From the NCBI RefSeq assembly GCF_904063055.1, contig NZ_CAJFCN010000003.1, forward strand, positions 124,001-188,000: a stretch of 64,000 nt of DNA, in the 5' to 3' direction. The notes under the pieces were generated by a model, which saw nothing but the letters and a program-made list of their open reading frames with translations, had not been told where the DNA came from and made no database searches. Position numbers and translations under genes: made by a program. Of this stretch, positions 54,736 to 63,994 are shown piece by piece (position 1 is the first letter of the stretch; the number at the start of each line of letters is the position of its first letter). Source of the DNA: Pseudomonas paracarnis (GTDB lineage Bacteria; Pseudomonadota; Gammaproteobacteria; Pseudomonadales; Pseudomonadaceae).

Positions 54736-55083
54736 TCAGCTTTCTACGGCCAGCACCGAAATGCCGCTGGCTTTGGCCTGGCAAACCAGCTCCGAGGTAT
54801 CGTCACCACCCGGCAGGGCAATGATCAGGTCGGGGCGGCTGTCGGCCAGCATGAAGTGGTTGCGCTGGCGTTCCGCCTGTTTGCCATGGCGCTGCCAATT
54901 GGGTGGATAACGCACCACGTCGATACCGATTTCCCGCGCCCATTCCTCGATCTCACTGCCCAGGAACTGGTTGCCGCCGTGAATCAGTACCTGCACCGGG
55001 CGCAGGCGGTGGTAAGCGTCCAGCACATGGCGGGACTTTTTGGTGTCGGCGTAATTACGACCTGCACAGATCAACACGCGCAT
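54736..55083 (-). CDS. YspA/DUF2493-like SLOG-fold protein
   Basis: This ~115-residue protein begins MRVLICAGRNYADT, continues LIHGGNQFLGSEIEEWARE and ends PDLIIALPGGDDTSELVCQA. This Rossmann-like pattern (GGRD-Y, HGG-x-x-GAD, PGG-x-GT) matches small SLOG proteins, which bind nucleotide-like ligands. ATG 55083 has AAGGA upstream. It lies 64 bases after mgtA on the same strand and may be cotranscribed with it. Confidence 0.75.
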   Translation of the reverse strand: MRVLICAGRNYADTKKSRHVLDAYHRLRPVQVLIHGGNQFLGSEIEEWAREIGIDVVRYPPNWQRHGKQAERQRNHFMLADSRPDLIIALPGGDDTSELVCQAKASGISVLAVES

Positions 55084-55147
55084 GAGCAAATCCTTGTATT
55101 GCACGTAGGCGACCAGGCAGCCGCCTGCGTTTGAACGGCGGGGAGGG

Positions 55148-57862
55148 TCAGTACCACTGTTTGAAGCGGCGGATGTAGATCGTCTTCATCAGTTGGGCGA
55201 CGCAGCAGTAAGCCAGCAAGGTGCCCACCAGCCATGGGAAGTACGCCAGCGGCAGCGGTTGCAGGCCCACCAGGGTGCCCAGTGGCGAGAACGGTACGTA
55301 GATGCCCAGGGCGATCACGATGCAGGTCATCATCAACACCGGCCAGGCGGCCGTGCTCTGGAAGAACGGGATCTTGCGGGTGCGCAGCATATGCACCACC
55401 AGGGTTTGCGAAAGCAGCCCCTCGATAAACCAGCCGGACTGGAACAGGGTCTGCATTTCCACACTGTTGGCCGAGAACACGTACCACATCAGCGCAAAGG
55501 TGGTGATGTCGAAGATCGACGAGGTCGGTCCGATCCAGATCATGAAGCGGCCGATGTTTTTAGCATCCCACTTGCGCGGCTTGGCCAGGTATTCCTTGTC
55601 CATCTTGTCCCACGGCAGGGCCAGTTGGGAGATGTCATACATCAGGTTCTGCAGCAGCAGATGGATCGCCAGCATGGGCATGAACGGGATGAACGCACTG
55701 GCCACCAGCACTGAGAACACGTTGCCGAAGTTGGAGCTGGCGGTCATGTTCAGGTACTTCATGATATTGCCGAAGGTTTCGCGGCCCTTGAGCACGCCTT
55801 CTTCCAGCACCATCAGGCTCTTTTCCAGCAGGATGATGTCGGCCGATTCCTTGGCGATGTCGGTGCCGCTGTCCACCGAAATACCCACATCGGCATCCCG
55901 CAGCGCCGGTGCATCGTTGATGCCGTCGCCGAGGAAGCCGACGGTGTGCCCGTTAGCTTGCAGGGCCTTGAGCACGCGGGATTTTTGCAGCGGCGTGAGC
56001 TTGGCGAATACCGTGCGCTCTTCTACGCGGCGCAGCAGGGTGGCGTCGTCCATGGCTTCGATTTCCACGCCCAGCAGCGGCTGGCCGGGTTCCAGGCCAA
56101 CCTGGCGGCAGATCTTGCTGGTGACCACGGCGTTGTCGCCGGTCAACACCTTGATCGCCACACCAATCTGTTGCAGCGCCGCAATCGCCGGGCCTGCGGT
56201 TTCTTTCGGTGGGTCGAGGAAGGTCAAGAAGCCCTGGATCACCAGGTTGCGCTCGTCGCTGGTGGTGTACTGCTGGCGGGCCAGCGCTTTAGGGATATTG
56301 CGGGTCGCTACCACCAGCACGCGGAAACCGTCTTCGTTGTAGTCATTGGCGAGTGCCAGCAGTGCCTCACGACGGCGGTCATCCAGGGGCACGGCTTCGC
56401 CGGCCTCCATGACATGGGTAGAAATGCTCAGCATCTCTTCCACCGCGCCCTTGCACACCAGCAACTGGTCACCGGCGGCATCCTTGACCACGATCGACAG
56501 GCGACGACGGACAAAGTCGAACGGCAATTCATCGACCTTGCTGTAGGCAAACGGCACCTGGAAATTGGGGTTTTGTTCCGAGAACTGCACCACTGCCTGG
56601 TCCATCAGGTTTTTCATGCCGCTCTGGTGAAAGCTGTTGAGCCAGGCCAGGGACAGCACGGCGTCATCGCGCTGGCCGAAGGCATTGACGTGATGTTCGA
56701 GGATGATCTTGTCCTGGGTGAGGGTGCCGGTCTTGTCGGTGCACAGCACGTCCATCGAACCGAAGTTCTGGATCGCATTGAGGCGCTTGACCACTACTTT
56801 GCGCTTGGCCATGGCCGTGGCGCCCTTGGCCAGGTTGGCGCTGACGATCATCGGCAGCATTTCCGGGGTAAGGCCGACGGCGACCGCCAGGGCAAACAGG
56901 AAGGCATCACCCCAATCGCCCTTGGAGAAGCCATTGAGGAAGAACACGATGGGCACCATTACCAGCATGAAGCGGATCAGCAGCCAGCTGACACTGTTCA
57001 CGCCCCGGTCGAAGGCGGTTTGCACCCGCGAGCCGACAATCGCCTTGGCCAGGGAGCCAAAGTAGGTGCGCGGCCCCGTTGCCACCACCACTGCTTTAGC
57101 GCGACCGCTGACCACGTTGGTGCCCATGAAGCAGATGTTCGGCAAGTCCAGCAAGTTGCCCTGGTCGGCGGCCAGGGTAGAGGCGGATTTTTGCGTGACA
57201 TCGCCCAGGGTGTCGTACTTCTCCACCGGCAAGGCTTCACCGGTCAGCACAGCCTGGCTGATAAATAGGTCGCGGGACTCGATCAGGCGGATATCGGCGG
57301 GGATCATGTCGCCAGCGGACAATTGCACGATATCGCCGGCCACCAGGTCACGCATCGGCACTTCGCGCAAGGTGGGCTGAGCACCAACCTGCTCGCGGCG
57401 CAGTACGGTGGCGGTGGTGCGTACCATGGCCTTGAGGGCCTCGGCGGATTTGGCCGAACGGTGTTCCTGCCAGAAACGCAGCAGGCTGCTGAGCAACACC
57501 ATGGTCATGATGATGACGACCTTGGTCGGGTCGGCTTCTTCGCCTTCCTGCATCGGCAGCCAGCAGTCAGTCACAAAGCTGATGCCACCCAGGGTCAGCA
57601 GCACGTAGATGAACGGGTTGTTCAGAGCCTGCAGGAACTGGACGATAGCGTGTGGCGGCTTGTCGTGGGCGACTTCGTTATAGCCTTCTCGTTGCAGACG
57701 CGCCGAAGCGTCCAGTTCGGTCAGACCGTCCTGGGTGGCCCGTACATTGGCGAGGGTGGCCGCCAGGCCATTGTGGGCTTCACGGGCGGCACGCATCGAC
57801 AGCTTGGTGTCGGCAGCGGTGCCATTTTTTTTGTGCAGAGGCGTGTTTTTTACGGCGCTCAT
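55148..57862 (-). CDS. mgtA: magnesium-translocating P-type ATPase
   Basis: This 904-residue P3B-type ATPase imports Mg2+. The phosphorylation motif is CTDKTGTLTQDKI, the TGES-equivalent is VLTGEALPVEKY, the nucleotide site is LLVCKGAVEEML, and the hinge is FLGDGINDAPALRDADVG. Ten membrane helices are expected. ATG 57862 has AGGAG upstream and begins MSAVKNTPLH; a longer frame to 57898 is unsupported. The first ~60 residues form the cytoplasmic N-terminal domain typical for MgtA/MgtB. Confidence 0.93.
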   Translation of the reverse strand: MSAVKNTPLHKKNGTAADTKLSMRAAREAHNGLAATLANVRATQDGLTELDASARLQREGYNEVAHDKPPHAIVQFLQALNNPFIYVLLTLGGISFVTDCWLPMQEGEEADPTKVVIIMTMVLLSSLLRFWQEHRSAKSAEALKAMVRTTATVLRREQVGAQPTLREVPMRDLVAGDIVQLSAGDMIPADIRLIESRDLFISQAVLTGEALPVEKYDTLGDVTQKSASTLAADQGNLLDLPNICFMGTNVVSGRAKAVVVATGPRTYFGSLAKAIVGSRVQTAFDRGVNSVSWLLIRFMLVMVPIVFFLNGFSKGDWGDAFLFALAVAVGLTPEMLPMIVSANLAKGATAMAKRKVVVKRLNAIQNFGSMDVLCTDKTGTLTQDKIILEHHVNAFGQRDDAVLSLAWLNSFHQSGMKNLMDQAVVQFSEQNPNFQVPFAYSKVDELPFDFVRRRLSIVVKDAAGDQLLVCKGAVEEMLSISTHVMEAGEAVPLDDRRREALLALANDYNEDGFRVLVVATRNIPKALARQQYTTSDERNLVIQGFLTFLDPPKETAGPAIAALQQIGVAIKVLTGDNAVVTSKICRQVGLEPGQPLLGVEIEAMDDATLLRRVEERTVFAKLTPLQKSRVLKALQANGHTVGFLGDGINDAPALRDADVGISVDSGTDIAKESADIILLEKSLMVLEEGVLKGRETFGNIMKYLNMTASSNFGNVFSVLVASAFIPFMPMLAIHLLLQNLMYDISQLALPWDKMDKEYLAKPRKWDAKNIGRFMIWIGPTSSIFDITTFALMWYVFSANSVEMQTLFQSGWFIEGLLSQTLVVHMLRTRKIPFFQSTAAWPVLMMTCIVIALGIYVPFSPLGTLVGLQPLPLAYFPWLVGTLLAYCCVAQLMKTIYIRRFKQWY

Positions 57863-57992
57863 TGTCTGTACTCCTGTCGCCAATTCTCGACAAAACATAC
57901 CCGGTACTTACCTGAATACAGGCGAGCGAAAGCATGCCGAGCCGCAAACTTTGCGATCGGTTTAAATAAGGTGTTCACATAACTTCTGAAGG

Positions 57993-58032
57993 GCCCGCTA
58001 ACAGCGCGTTAGTTAACGAGCGTGCAGCGGGC
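57993..58032 (-). promoter_or_regulatory. possible structured leader of mgtA
   Basis: On the transcript strand an outer seven-base-pair stem (GCCCGCT with AGCGGGC) competes with an inner hairpin CTAAC / GTTAG that shares two of its bases. It lies about 130 bases before the mgtA start within a 236-base gap. Such exclusive structures are typical of Mg2+-controlled leaders in other genera, but no known riboswitch class is recognised here. Confidence 0.3.
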
Positions 58033-58098
58033 TACTACTGGATTTGTTCATAAAGAACTCCAGGGTCATCAATAAGAAAGTTGCTGTTTCCAGCTAGC

Positions 58099-58392
58099 TC
58101 AGGCGGCGCGAGTGCTCAGGTAAAGACCGAGCATCAGGCGCGCTTGCGCCAGGCGGGAAACCTTGGGTCTCTGCGGGTCTTGAGGGTCAGCATGATCCCA
58201 ATGCTGCACCAGGTGGCCGCTTTCAGGGCAGATACGCCAGTGCGCCAGCGGCGGTGCCGGGCGCACTTGAGGGGAGGGTGTGACAAAGGTCGAGCGGGTT
58301 GGCGAAAAGCCCGCCGGCGCTCGGCACAGCTTGGCGCGCAGGGCGGCGACCAGTGTGCGTGTATCAGGCAAAACAAGGAGTTGGAAGGTCAT
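58099..58392 (-). CDS. small hypothetical protein upstream of mgtA
   Basis: The 97-residue frame begins MTFQLLVLPDTRTLVAALRA behind GAGGTG, and contains HWRICPESGHLVQHWD. It reads like a natural protein and lies upstream of mgtA on the same strand. A similarly long frame on the opposite strand is arginine-rich and considered a shadow. No family recognised. Confidence 0.55.
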   Translation of the reverse strand: MTFQLLVLPDTRTLVAALRAKLCRAPAGFSPTRSTFVTPSPQVRPAPPLAHWRICPESGHLVQHWDHADPQDPQRPKVSRLAQARLMLGLYLSTRAA

Positions 58393-58708
58393 AACACACC
58401 TCGGGACCGGACGGGCGACCGGTGAGGCAGTTACGATGGAGCATCAAGCTCTAGCGCAGCTTACCGGACCTGGAACGCGAGTCCTGTCATATTCTGGGTT
58501 TGGCGCCCGATGCCCGCAGAGGCGGTGCTCGGACAGCGACTAGATACTGTGTCCATTGGCTTCTTTTGTGAGGTTTAAAAAAGGCCCCAGTTGCGGGCAC
58601 GGGCAATCTACTCAGGGCGTCACAGAATGTCAACGCATGATTAATTAAATTAGCCCGTGTTCAGAGTTTGTTCAGACAAGAGGCATGCAAGTTATTGGCT
58701 GGATAACT
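58393..58708. other. intergenic region without a recognisable gene
   Basis: This 316-base region lies between the small gene at 58099 and the LysE-type gene. It includes an AT-rich stretch around 58639-58655. I see no ORF, terminator or repeat I would defend. Confidence 0.4.
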
Positions 58709-59320
58709 TTATATACCGTGCGCGGCGAGTATCGCCAGATAAATCAATACTAAACCGCACGCCGCATAACTCACACGTTGCCAGCTAGGTGATGCGTTCT
58801 TGCGTAGCAGGTTCACCAAGGCGGCGGTAAGAAAACACGAGAGTACCGACGCCAGCATGAAGCCGGCAAAAAACATCAGGGTCTGCCCGTGACTGGGGGT
58901 GGTGCCGACAATCCCCGACAGTGCGCTGCCCAAGGCGCCCCAGTAGACGATGTTTTTCGGATTAGCCAAGGAAATCGCCGCGCCCACCGCCAACGCATTT
59001 TTGCCTGAGCTGGCAGGGGCGTTGTCGGTTGCGGGTAACTGCCAGGCATCAATCAGGCTGCGGATGCCCAGCCAGGCCAGGTAGAGCGCACAGACGATTG
59101 TAAGTGGAACCCGCACTGCATCATGCTGAATCAGCAGTGCGATACCGGTGAGGCCAATCACGGCCCAGACGGCGTCGCCCACCAGTGAGCCGAACTGCAC
59201 CAGCAACGCCGGCGTGAAGCCATGGAGCAAGCCGCGGCGCAGAGTCTCTGCCAGCACGGCGCCGGGAGAAAGGCAAAATACAAAACCGAATACCAGCGCA
59301 TAGACAAAGATCGACAGCAT
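58709..59320 (-). CDS. LysE/RhtB-family exporter
   Basis: This 203-residue membrane protein has about six helices. Family features are FVFCLSPGAVLAETLRRGL near the N-terminus and AISLANPKNIVYWGALGSAL in the middle. It would export an amino acid or similar small molecule; the substrate is unknown. ATG 59320 has AAAGGAAC upstream; the longer frame to 59419 runs into REP sequence. Confidence 0.85.
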   Translation of the reverse strand: MLSIFVYALVFGFVFCLSPGAVLAETLRRGLLHGFTPALLVQFGSLVGDAVWAVIGLTGIALLIQHDAVRVPLTIVCALYLAWLGIRSLIDAWQLPATDNAPASSGKNALAVGAAISLANPKNIVYWGALGSALSGIVGTTPSHGQTLMFFAGFMLASVLSCFLTAALVNLLRKNASPSWQRVSYAACGLVLIYLAILAAHGI

Positions 59321-59382
59321 GCTCAGTTCCTTTCGAGAAAGTGCCAGAGCATACGTCAGTCCGAGAGAGGGATACCACGTCC

Positions 59383-60205
59383 TCTGTAGGAACGTCCGCG
59401 ATGGCGGTATGTCAGCCACTCAATCTTCAACTGAGCCACCGCCATCGCAGGCAAGCCAGCTCCCACACTGGTCATGCATTGCCCACAGAATCAACGCCCG
59501 GCGCAGATCCCCTGTGGGAGCGGGCTTGCCCGCGATGGCGGTGTGTCAGCCACTGAATCTTTTACTGAACCAGCGCTTTCGCAGGCAAGCCAGCTCCCAC
59601 ATTGGTTATGTACTGCCCACAGAATCAACGCCCGGCGCAGATCCCCTGTGGGAGCGGGCTTGCCCGCGATGGCGGTGTGTCAGCCACTGAATCTTTTACT
59701 GAACCAACGCTTTCGCAGGCAAGCCAGCTCCCACATTGGTTATGTACTGCCCACAGAATCAACGCCCGGCGCAGATCTCCTGTGGGAGCGGGCTTGCTCG
59801 CGAAGGCGGTGTGTCAGCCACTGAATTTTTTACTGAACCAGCGCTTTCGCAGGCAAGCCAGCTCCCACATTGGTTATGTACTGCCCACAGAATCAACGCC
59901 CGGCGCAGATCCCCTTGTGGGAGCGGGCTTGCCCGCGATGGCGGTGTGTCAGCCACTGAATCTTTTACTGAACCAACGCTTTCGCAGGCAAGCCAGCTCC
60001 CACATTGGTTATGTACTGCCCACAGAATCAACGCCCGGCGCAGATCTCCTGTGGGAGCGGGCTTGCTCGCGAAGGCGGTGTGTCAGCCACTGAATCTTTT
60101 ACTGAACCAACGCTTTCGCAGGCAAGCCAGCTCCCACACTGGTCATGCATTGCCCACAGAGTCAGCGCCTGTCACAGGACCCTGTAGGAGTGAGCAAGCT
60201 CGCTC
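59383..60205. repeat. BIME/REP array, tandem units of about 134 bases
   Basis: Each unit has GTGGGAGCGGGCTTGCCCGC and, inverted, GCAGGCAAGCCAGCTCCCAC, joined by TGTGTCAGCCACTGAATC and linked by CCACAGAATCAACGCCCGGC. Full copies begin near 59514, 59648, 59782, 59917 and 60051, with partial units at both ends and a different REP (GTAGGAGTGAGCAAGCTCGC) at about 60183. The overlapping open frames are low-complexity artefacts of the repeat. Confidence 0.93.
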
Positions 60206-60688
60206 CTAAAAAGGCTGCGGTGTTGAGGCAATGCGGTCGACTGCAGCCTTCAATTCATCTGGCGATAAACTCGCAAAGGGGAGCGCAAAAAACGCTTCGC
60301 AGCGTGCGGCGATGATGTTGAGGGTGGCCTTGAATGCAGCCTCTACTTGCGCCTCATCACCCTGCATCTCGGAGGGGTCTTCCAAGCCCCAATGGGCCTT
60401 CACCGCCGGGCCAAAATACACCGGGCACGCTTCACCGGCTGCTTTATCGCACACGGTGATGACCACATCCGGCGGGCAGCCTTGAAAGGCGTCATTGCCC
60501 TTGCTGTACAAACCTTCGATGCTGATGCCCGCCGCCTGCAGCGTGCTCAGGCTACGGGGCAACACCTGGCCCTTGGGAAAACTGCCCGAGCTGACCGCCT
60601 CGAAACCCTCTGGCGCCAAGTGATTGAACATCGCTTCGGACAAGATGCTGCGGCAACTGTTGGCGGTACACATGAACAGGACTTTCAT
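60206..60688 (-). CDS. arsC: arsenate reductase, low-molecular-weight phosphatase type
   Basis: This 160-residue enzyme reduces arsenate to arsenite. The P-loop is CTANSCRS, with the nucleophilic cysteine at about residue 8, and VITVCDKAAGEACPVY carries further redox cysteines. ATG 60688 with AAAGGAA upstream. It is the last gene of the leftward arsRBC operon, 11 bases after arsB. Thioredoxin- versus glutaredoxin-coupling cannot be settled by sight. Confidence 0.9.
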   Translation of the reverse strand: MKVLFMCTANSCRSILSEAMFNHLAPEGFEAVSSGSFPKGQVLPRSLSTLQAAGISIEGLYSKGNDAFQGCPPDVVITVCDKAAGEACPVYFGPAVKAHWGLEDPSEMQGDEAQVEAAFKATLNIIAARCEAFFALPFASLSPDELKAAVDRIASTPQPF

Positions 60689-60699
60689 GGCGCGTTCCT

Positions 60700-61983
60700 T
60701 TAGAAACTCAAGCGCAAGGCGAGGGCGGCCAGGGTGATCAGCAGCACGGGCAAGGTCAGCACGATCCCGACCTTGAAGTAGTAACCCCAGGTGATAGTGA
60801 TGCCTTTGCGCGCCAGGATATGCAGCCACAGCAAAGTGGCCAAACTGCCTATGGGGGTGATTTTCGGGCCCAGGTCGCTGCCAATCACGTTGGCGTAGAT
60901 CATCGCGTCCTTGACCACGCCCACAGCATGGCTGGACTCGATGGACAATGCGCCAATCAGTACCGTCGGCAGGTTATTCATCGCCGATGAGAGCAGCGCC
61001 GTCAGCAACCCGGTGCCCATGGCCGCGCCCCACACACCATAGGTGGCGAAGGTGTCGAGCCAGGTGGCCAGGTAGTCGGTCAGGCCGGCGTTACGTAGGC
61101 CATACACCACCAGGTACATGCCCAGGGAAAAAATCACGATCTGCCAAGGCGCTTCCTTGAGGACTTTGCGCGTGGAAATCTTATGGCCCTTGGCGGCAAT
61201 CACCAGCAGCAGCACGGCGCAGACGGCGGAAATCGCACTGATGGGAATACCCAGAGGCTCCAAGGCGAAACAGCCGATGAGCAGAATACCCAGTACCCAC
61301 CAACCGGCGCGGAACGTCGCAGGGTCATGGATGGCACTGCTGGGGTCTTCCAGGTCAGCCGGGTCGTAGGTTTGGGGAATGTCCCGGCGAAAAAACCACA
61401 GCAGCACTGCCAGGGTCGCGGCCACGCTGACCAGGTTCACCGGCACCATCACGGCAGCATATTCGTTGAAGCCGATCTTGAAATAGTCCGCCGAAACGAT
61501 ATTCACCAGGTTCGACACCACCAATGGCAGGCTCGCCGTATCGGCGATAAACCCGGCGCCCATGACGAAGGCCAGGGTCGCCGCCGGGGAAAAGCGCAAG
61601 GCCAACAGCATCGACATCACGATAGGCGTCAGGATCAACGCCGCACCGTCGTTGGCAAACAGCGCCGATACCAGCGCACCCAGCAGCACCATATAAGCAA
61701 ACAACCGCCGGCCGCGGCCACGGCCCCAGCGCGCCACATGCAGGGCCGTCCAGGCGAAGAAGCCGGCTTCGTCCAGCAACAGGCTGATGATGATCAGCGC
61801 GACAAAGGTACCGGTGGCGTTCCAGATGATGTGCCACACCACTGGGATGTCCGCCAGGCTGATCACCCCGCAGGCTAGCGCCAGGATCGCCCCCAGTGTG
61901 GCACTCCAGCCGACACCCAGGCCCTTGGGTTGCCAGATGACCAGCACGATGGTGACGAGGAAAATCGCAATTGCGACAAGCAT
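60700..61983 (-). CDS. arsB: arsenite efflux permease
   Basis: This 427-residue ArsB-type antiporter has about 12 membrane helices. Family segments are [36 protein letters not shown] and [17 protein letters not shown]. It starts at ATG 61983, 19 bases after arsR. It expels arsenite made by ArsC. Confidence 0.93.
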   Translation of the reverse strand: MLVAIAIFLVTIVLVIWQPKGLGVGWSATLGAILALACGVISLADIPVVWHIIWNATGTFVALIIISLLLDEAGFFAWTALHVARWGRGRGRRLFAYMVLLGALVSALFANDGAALILTPIVMSMLLALRFSPAATLAFVMGAGFIADTASLPLVVSNLVNIVSADYFKIGFNEYAAVMVPVNLVSVAATLAVLLWFFRRDIPQTYDPADLEDPSSAIHDPATFRAGWWVLGILLIGCFALEPLGIPISAISAVCAVLLLVIAAKGHKISTRKVLKEAPWQIVIFSLGMYLVVYGLRNAGLTDYLATWLDTFATYGVWGAAMGTGLLTALLSSAMNNLPTVLIGALSIESSHAVGVVKDAMIYANVIGSDLGPKITPIGSLATLLWLHILARKGITITWGYYFKVGIVLTLPVLLITLAALALRLSF

Positions 61984-62002
61984 GAATAAAAGCTCCGATG
62001 GC

Positions 62003-62359
62003 TCAGCAGCAGGTGCTGGCCCGTTGTGGTCTGTCGCCCATTGCATTCAGACGCAGTGCGTCATCCTGCAACCATGGCTGGTTGGCTTGCAGAGTGGTGT
62101 CCAGCACCTGAGTAACCCAGGCGGGCAGTGCCGGATTGATGCGGTAGTAGATCCATTGCCCTTGACGTCGGTCCACCAGCAGCCCGCAACTACGCAATTG
62201 CGCGAGATGACGGGAGATTTTTGGCTGGCTGTCGTCCAAGGCATGGATCAACTCACACACACAAAGTTCGCCTTCGCGCAGGATCAGTAAGGTCACCCGT
62301 GCACGGGTGGCATCGGCCAGGCACTTGAACAGGGCGGTCGGGATGAGGAGGTCTGACAT
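62003..62359 (-). CDS. arsR: arsenic-responsive ArsR repressor
   Basis: This 118-residue winged-helix repressor has the arsenite-binding motif [12 protein letters not shown], a recognition helix in [17 protein letters not shown], and an additional STCC at the C-terminus that may add metal ligands. ATG 62359 is chosen; upstream frame sequence to 62464 is AT-rich promoter DNA. It controls arsRBC by releasing DNA when arsenite binds. Confidence 0.92.
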   Translation of the reverse strand: MSDLLIPTALFKCLADATRARVTLLILREGELCVCELIHALDDSQPKISRHLAQLRSCGLLVDRRQGQWIYYRINPALPAWVTQVLDTTLQANQPWLQDDALRLNAMGDRPQRASTCC

Positions 62360-62381
62360 GATCAAGGACTTTTCAAGTGAA

Positions 62382-62395
62382 TATATTCGAATATA
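62382..62395. promoter_or_regulatory. probable ArsR operator
   Basis: TATATTCGAATATA is a perfect 14-bp palindrome, 22 bases upstream of the arsR start in an AT-rich promoter region. ArsR-type repressors bind such inverted repeats at their own promoter. Confidence 0.65.
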
Positions 62396-62536
62396 CGTAT
62401 TTCCATATATATAGGTCAAATCTTGTTTCAATTGATATGGATCAAAGGCCTTTGAAACCGCCACAACTGTTTGAAATTAAAATGAAACACAAATGTCCTA
62501 ACGTGCCTGCCCATTGCTGATGAAGGAAGACCCCGC

Positions 62537-62752
62537 GTGACCCGAGCCACCCGCAACCTGCGCAAGACCCTGGATTCCGTCGCGGAAAATAACGAAACCG
62601 CGGCCTTTGACCTGATGCGCGCCGTGGAAAAACTCGGCGATGAAGTGCTTCGCCAGCGCCTGCTCAATACCATCCACCGGCTGAACCAGGATGCGTATGA
62701 ATTGCGCGAAGCCCGGGATTCGGTGGAGCAGGTATCAGTCAAGCTCGCCTGA
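62537..62752 (+). CDS. small conserved helical protein
   Basis: The 71-residue protein starts at GTG 62537 behind AAGGAAGA. It is almost wholly helical and charged (LRKTLDSVAENNETAAFDLM, LNTIHRLNQDAYELREARD) and could form a coiled coil or helical hairpin. It is divergent from arsR. No function is recognised. Confidence 0.65.
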   Translation: MTRATRNLRKTLDSVAENNETAAFDLMRAVEKLGDEVLRQRLLNTIHRLNQDAYELREARDSVEQVSVKLA

Positions 62753-62824
62753 GCAAGATCGTTCAAGACAAGCCTTCGTTCGTGCTGGCATGCTTGTCGA
62801 CTGTCTGTCGATGAGCCGTTTTCC

Positions 62825-63520
62825 ATGCCCACTGCATTGCCTCATTACGCCTTCACCCGCGGCGCCATCGCCGTCATTCCCTTATCCCTGGCCTGTGCGC
62901 CCTGGGGGTTGCTGGCCGGCTCCATGGCCATCGACGCGCAATTTACCCCGCTGCAAGCCCAAGGCTTGTCTGCCATTGTGTTTGCCGGTGCCGCACAACT
63001 GGTGGCCATCGGCATGGTCAAGAGCGGTGCCAGCCTGATTTCCATCGTGCTGACCACCTTGCTACTGACCTCCCAGCACCTGCTCTATGGCATGCATATG
63101 CGTCCTACGTTGTCTTCGCTCAACACCCGTTGGCGCATGAGCCTGGGTTTTTTGTTGACCGATGAATTCTTTGCCCTGGTCAACCACTATGACCGCCAGA
63201 CCTTCAATCGCTGGTACGCCCTGGGCGTCGGCCTGACGTTTTACCTGATCTGGAACCTCTTCACCCTTGCCGGCATTGTGCTGGGCAAGAGCATTCCCGG
63301 CCTTGATCAATTGGGGCTGGAGTTTTCGATTGCCGCCACCTTTATCGCCTTGATCACCCCCGTGGTGCGCGACGTGCCCACGGTGGTATGCGTTGCCGTG
63401 GCACTGCTGAGCTCGGTCTGGTTGAGTTATCTGCATTGGGAGTCGGCGGTGGTGGTCTCGGGTGTGTTGGGGATGAGCGCGGGGTTTGCTTGTAAACGGC
63501 TGGGAGTGGGGCAACGATGA
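62825..63520 (+). CDS. azlC: AzlC-family branched-chain amino acid exporter subunit
   Basis: This 231-residue membrane protein is the large subunit of an AzlCD exporter. Segments characteristic of the family are PLSLACAPWGLLAGSMA and LLTSQHLLYGMHMRPTLSS, followed by FLLTDEFFALVN. Stop and next start overlap (ATGA). Branched-chain amino acids are the best known substrates; specificity here is untested. Confidence 0.87.
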   Translation: MPTALPHYAFTRGAIAVIPLSLACAPWGLLAGSMAIDAQFTPLQAQGLSAIVFAGAAQLVAIGMVKSGASLISIVLTTLLLTSQHLLYGMHMRPTLSSLNTRWRMSLGFLLTDEFFALVNHYDRQTFNRWYALGVGLTFYLIWNLFTLAGIVLGKSIPGLDQLGLEFSIAATFIALITPVVRDVPTVVCVAVALLSSVWLSYLHWESAVVVSGVLGMSAGFACKRLGVGQR

Positions 63521-63828
63521 TTTACCTGATGATTGTGGCCATGGGCCTGGTGGTGTTCTTCAACCGTTACCTGTTTATCGAGCCACGCTTGCCGGTACGG
63601 CTCAATCGCGGCGCGCGTGAATTTTTGGGCTTCGCCGTGCCGGGCATGCTCACGGCGATCTGCGGGCCGATTATTTTTCTGGCTGACCATCGGCTTAACC
63701 TGAGCCCGAGCAACCCTTACCTGCTGGCCGGCATCTGCGCCGTGGCGTTGATGTATTGGACGCGCAGCGTATTGACCACCGTGCTATTGAGCATGGCGCT
63801 GTTCTATCTGTTCCGTTGGTGGTTTTGA
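63517..63828 (+). CDS. azlD: AzlD-family subunit
   Basis: This 103-residue protein with four membrane helices is the small partner of AzlC. Its start codon overlaps the azlC stop by four bases. Segments: FFNRYLFIEPRLPVRLNRG and CAVALMYWTRSVLTTVLLSM. Confidence 0.87.
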   Translation: MIYLMIVAMGLVVFFNRYLFIEPRLPVRLNRGAREFLGFAVPGMLTAICGPIIFLADHRLNLSPSNPYLLAGICAVALMYWTRSVLTTVLLSMALFYLFRWWF

Positions 63829-63837
63829 TACCCAGGC

Positions 63838-63862
63838 AAAAAAAGCCCGCGGGGTGGCGGGC
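63838..63862 (-). terminator. terminator oriented to the minus strand
   Basis: The stem GCCCGC / GCGGGC with a six-base loop is preceded on the + strand by seven A. Read on the minus strand it is a normal terminator with a T-run. It lies just after azlD but points the other way, so it implies a leftward transcript from the last 140 bases or beyond. Confidence 0.6.
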
Positions 63863-63994
63863 AGAAGGGAGACTTCCAAAAAATGAGCCTGGCCACTATA
63901 GGCGGCGTGTTTGCCTTTCACAGTGAAACAAAGTTCATGGGCGCGTCAGTTGGCTTTCGCACAGTGGTAGAGTCACGGTTTTTCCAAGGAAGCA

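Noticed and set aside
55193..57982. Long plus-strand frames opposite mgtA
   Set aside because: They are antisense shadows of a GC-rich gene; the minus strand encodes all P-type ATPase motifs.
58081..58425. Plus-strand 114-codon frame
   Set aside because: Arg/Gln-rich and opposite a more protein-like minus-strand frame with a good ribosome site.
59341..60209. Long overlapping frames with repeated peptide QNQRPAQIPCGSGLARDG
   Set aside because: They are translations of the REP array in several frames; periodic, without ribosome sites, and not protein-like.
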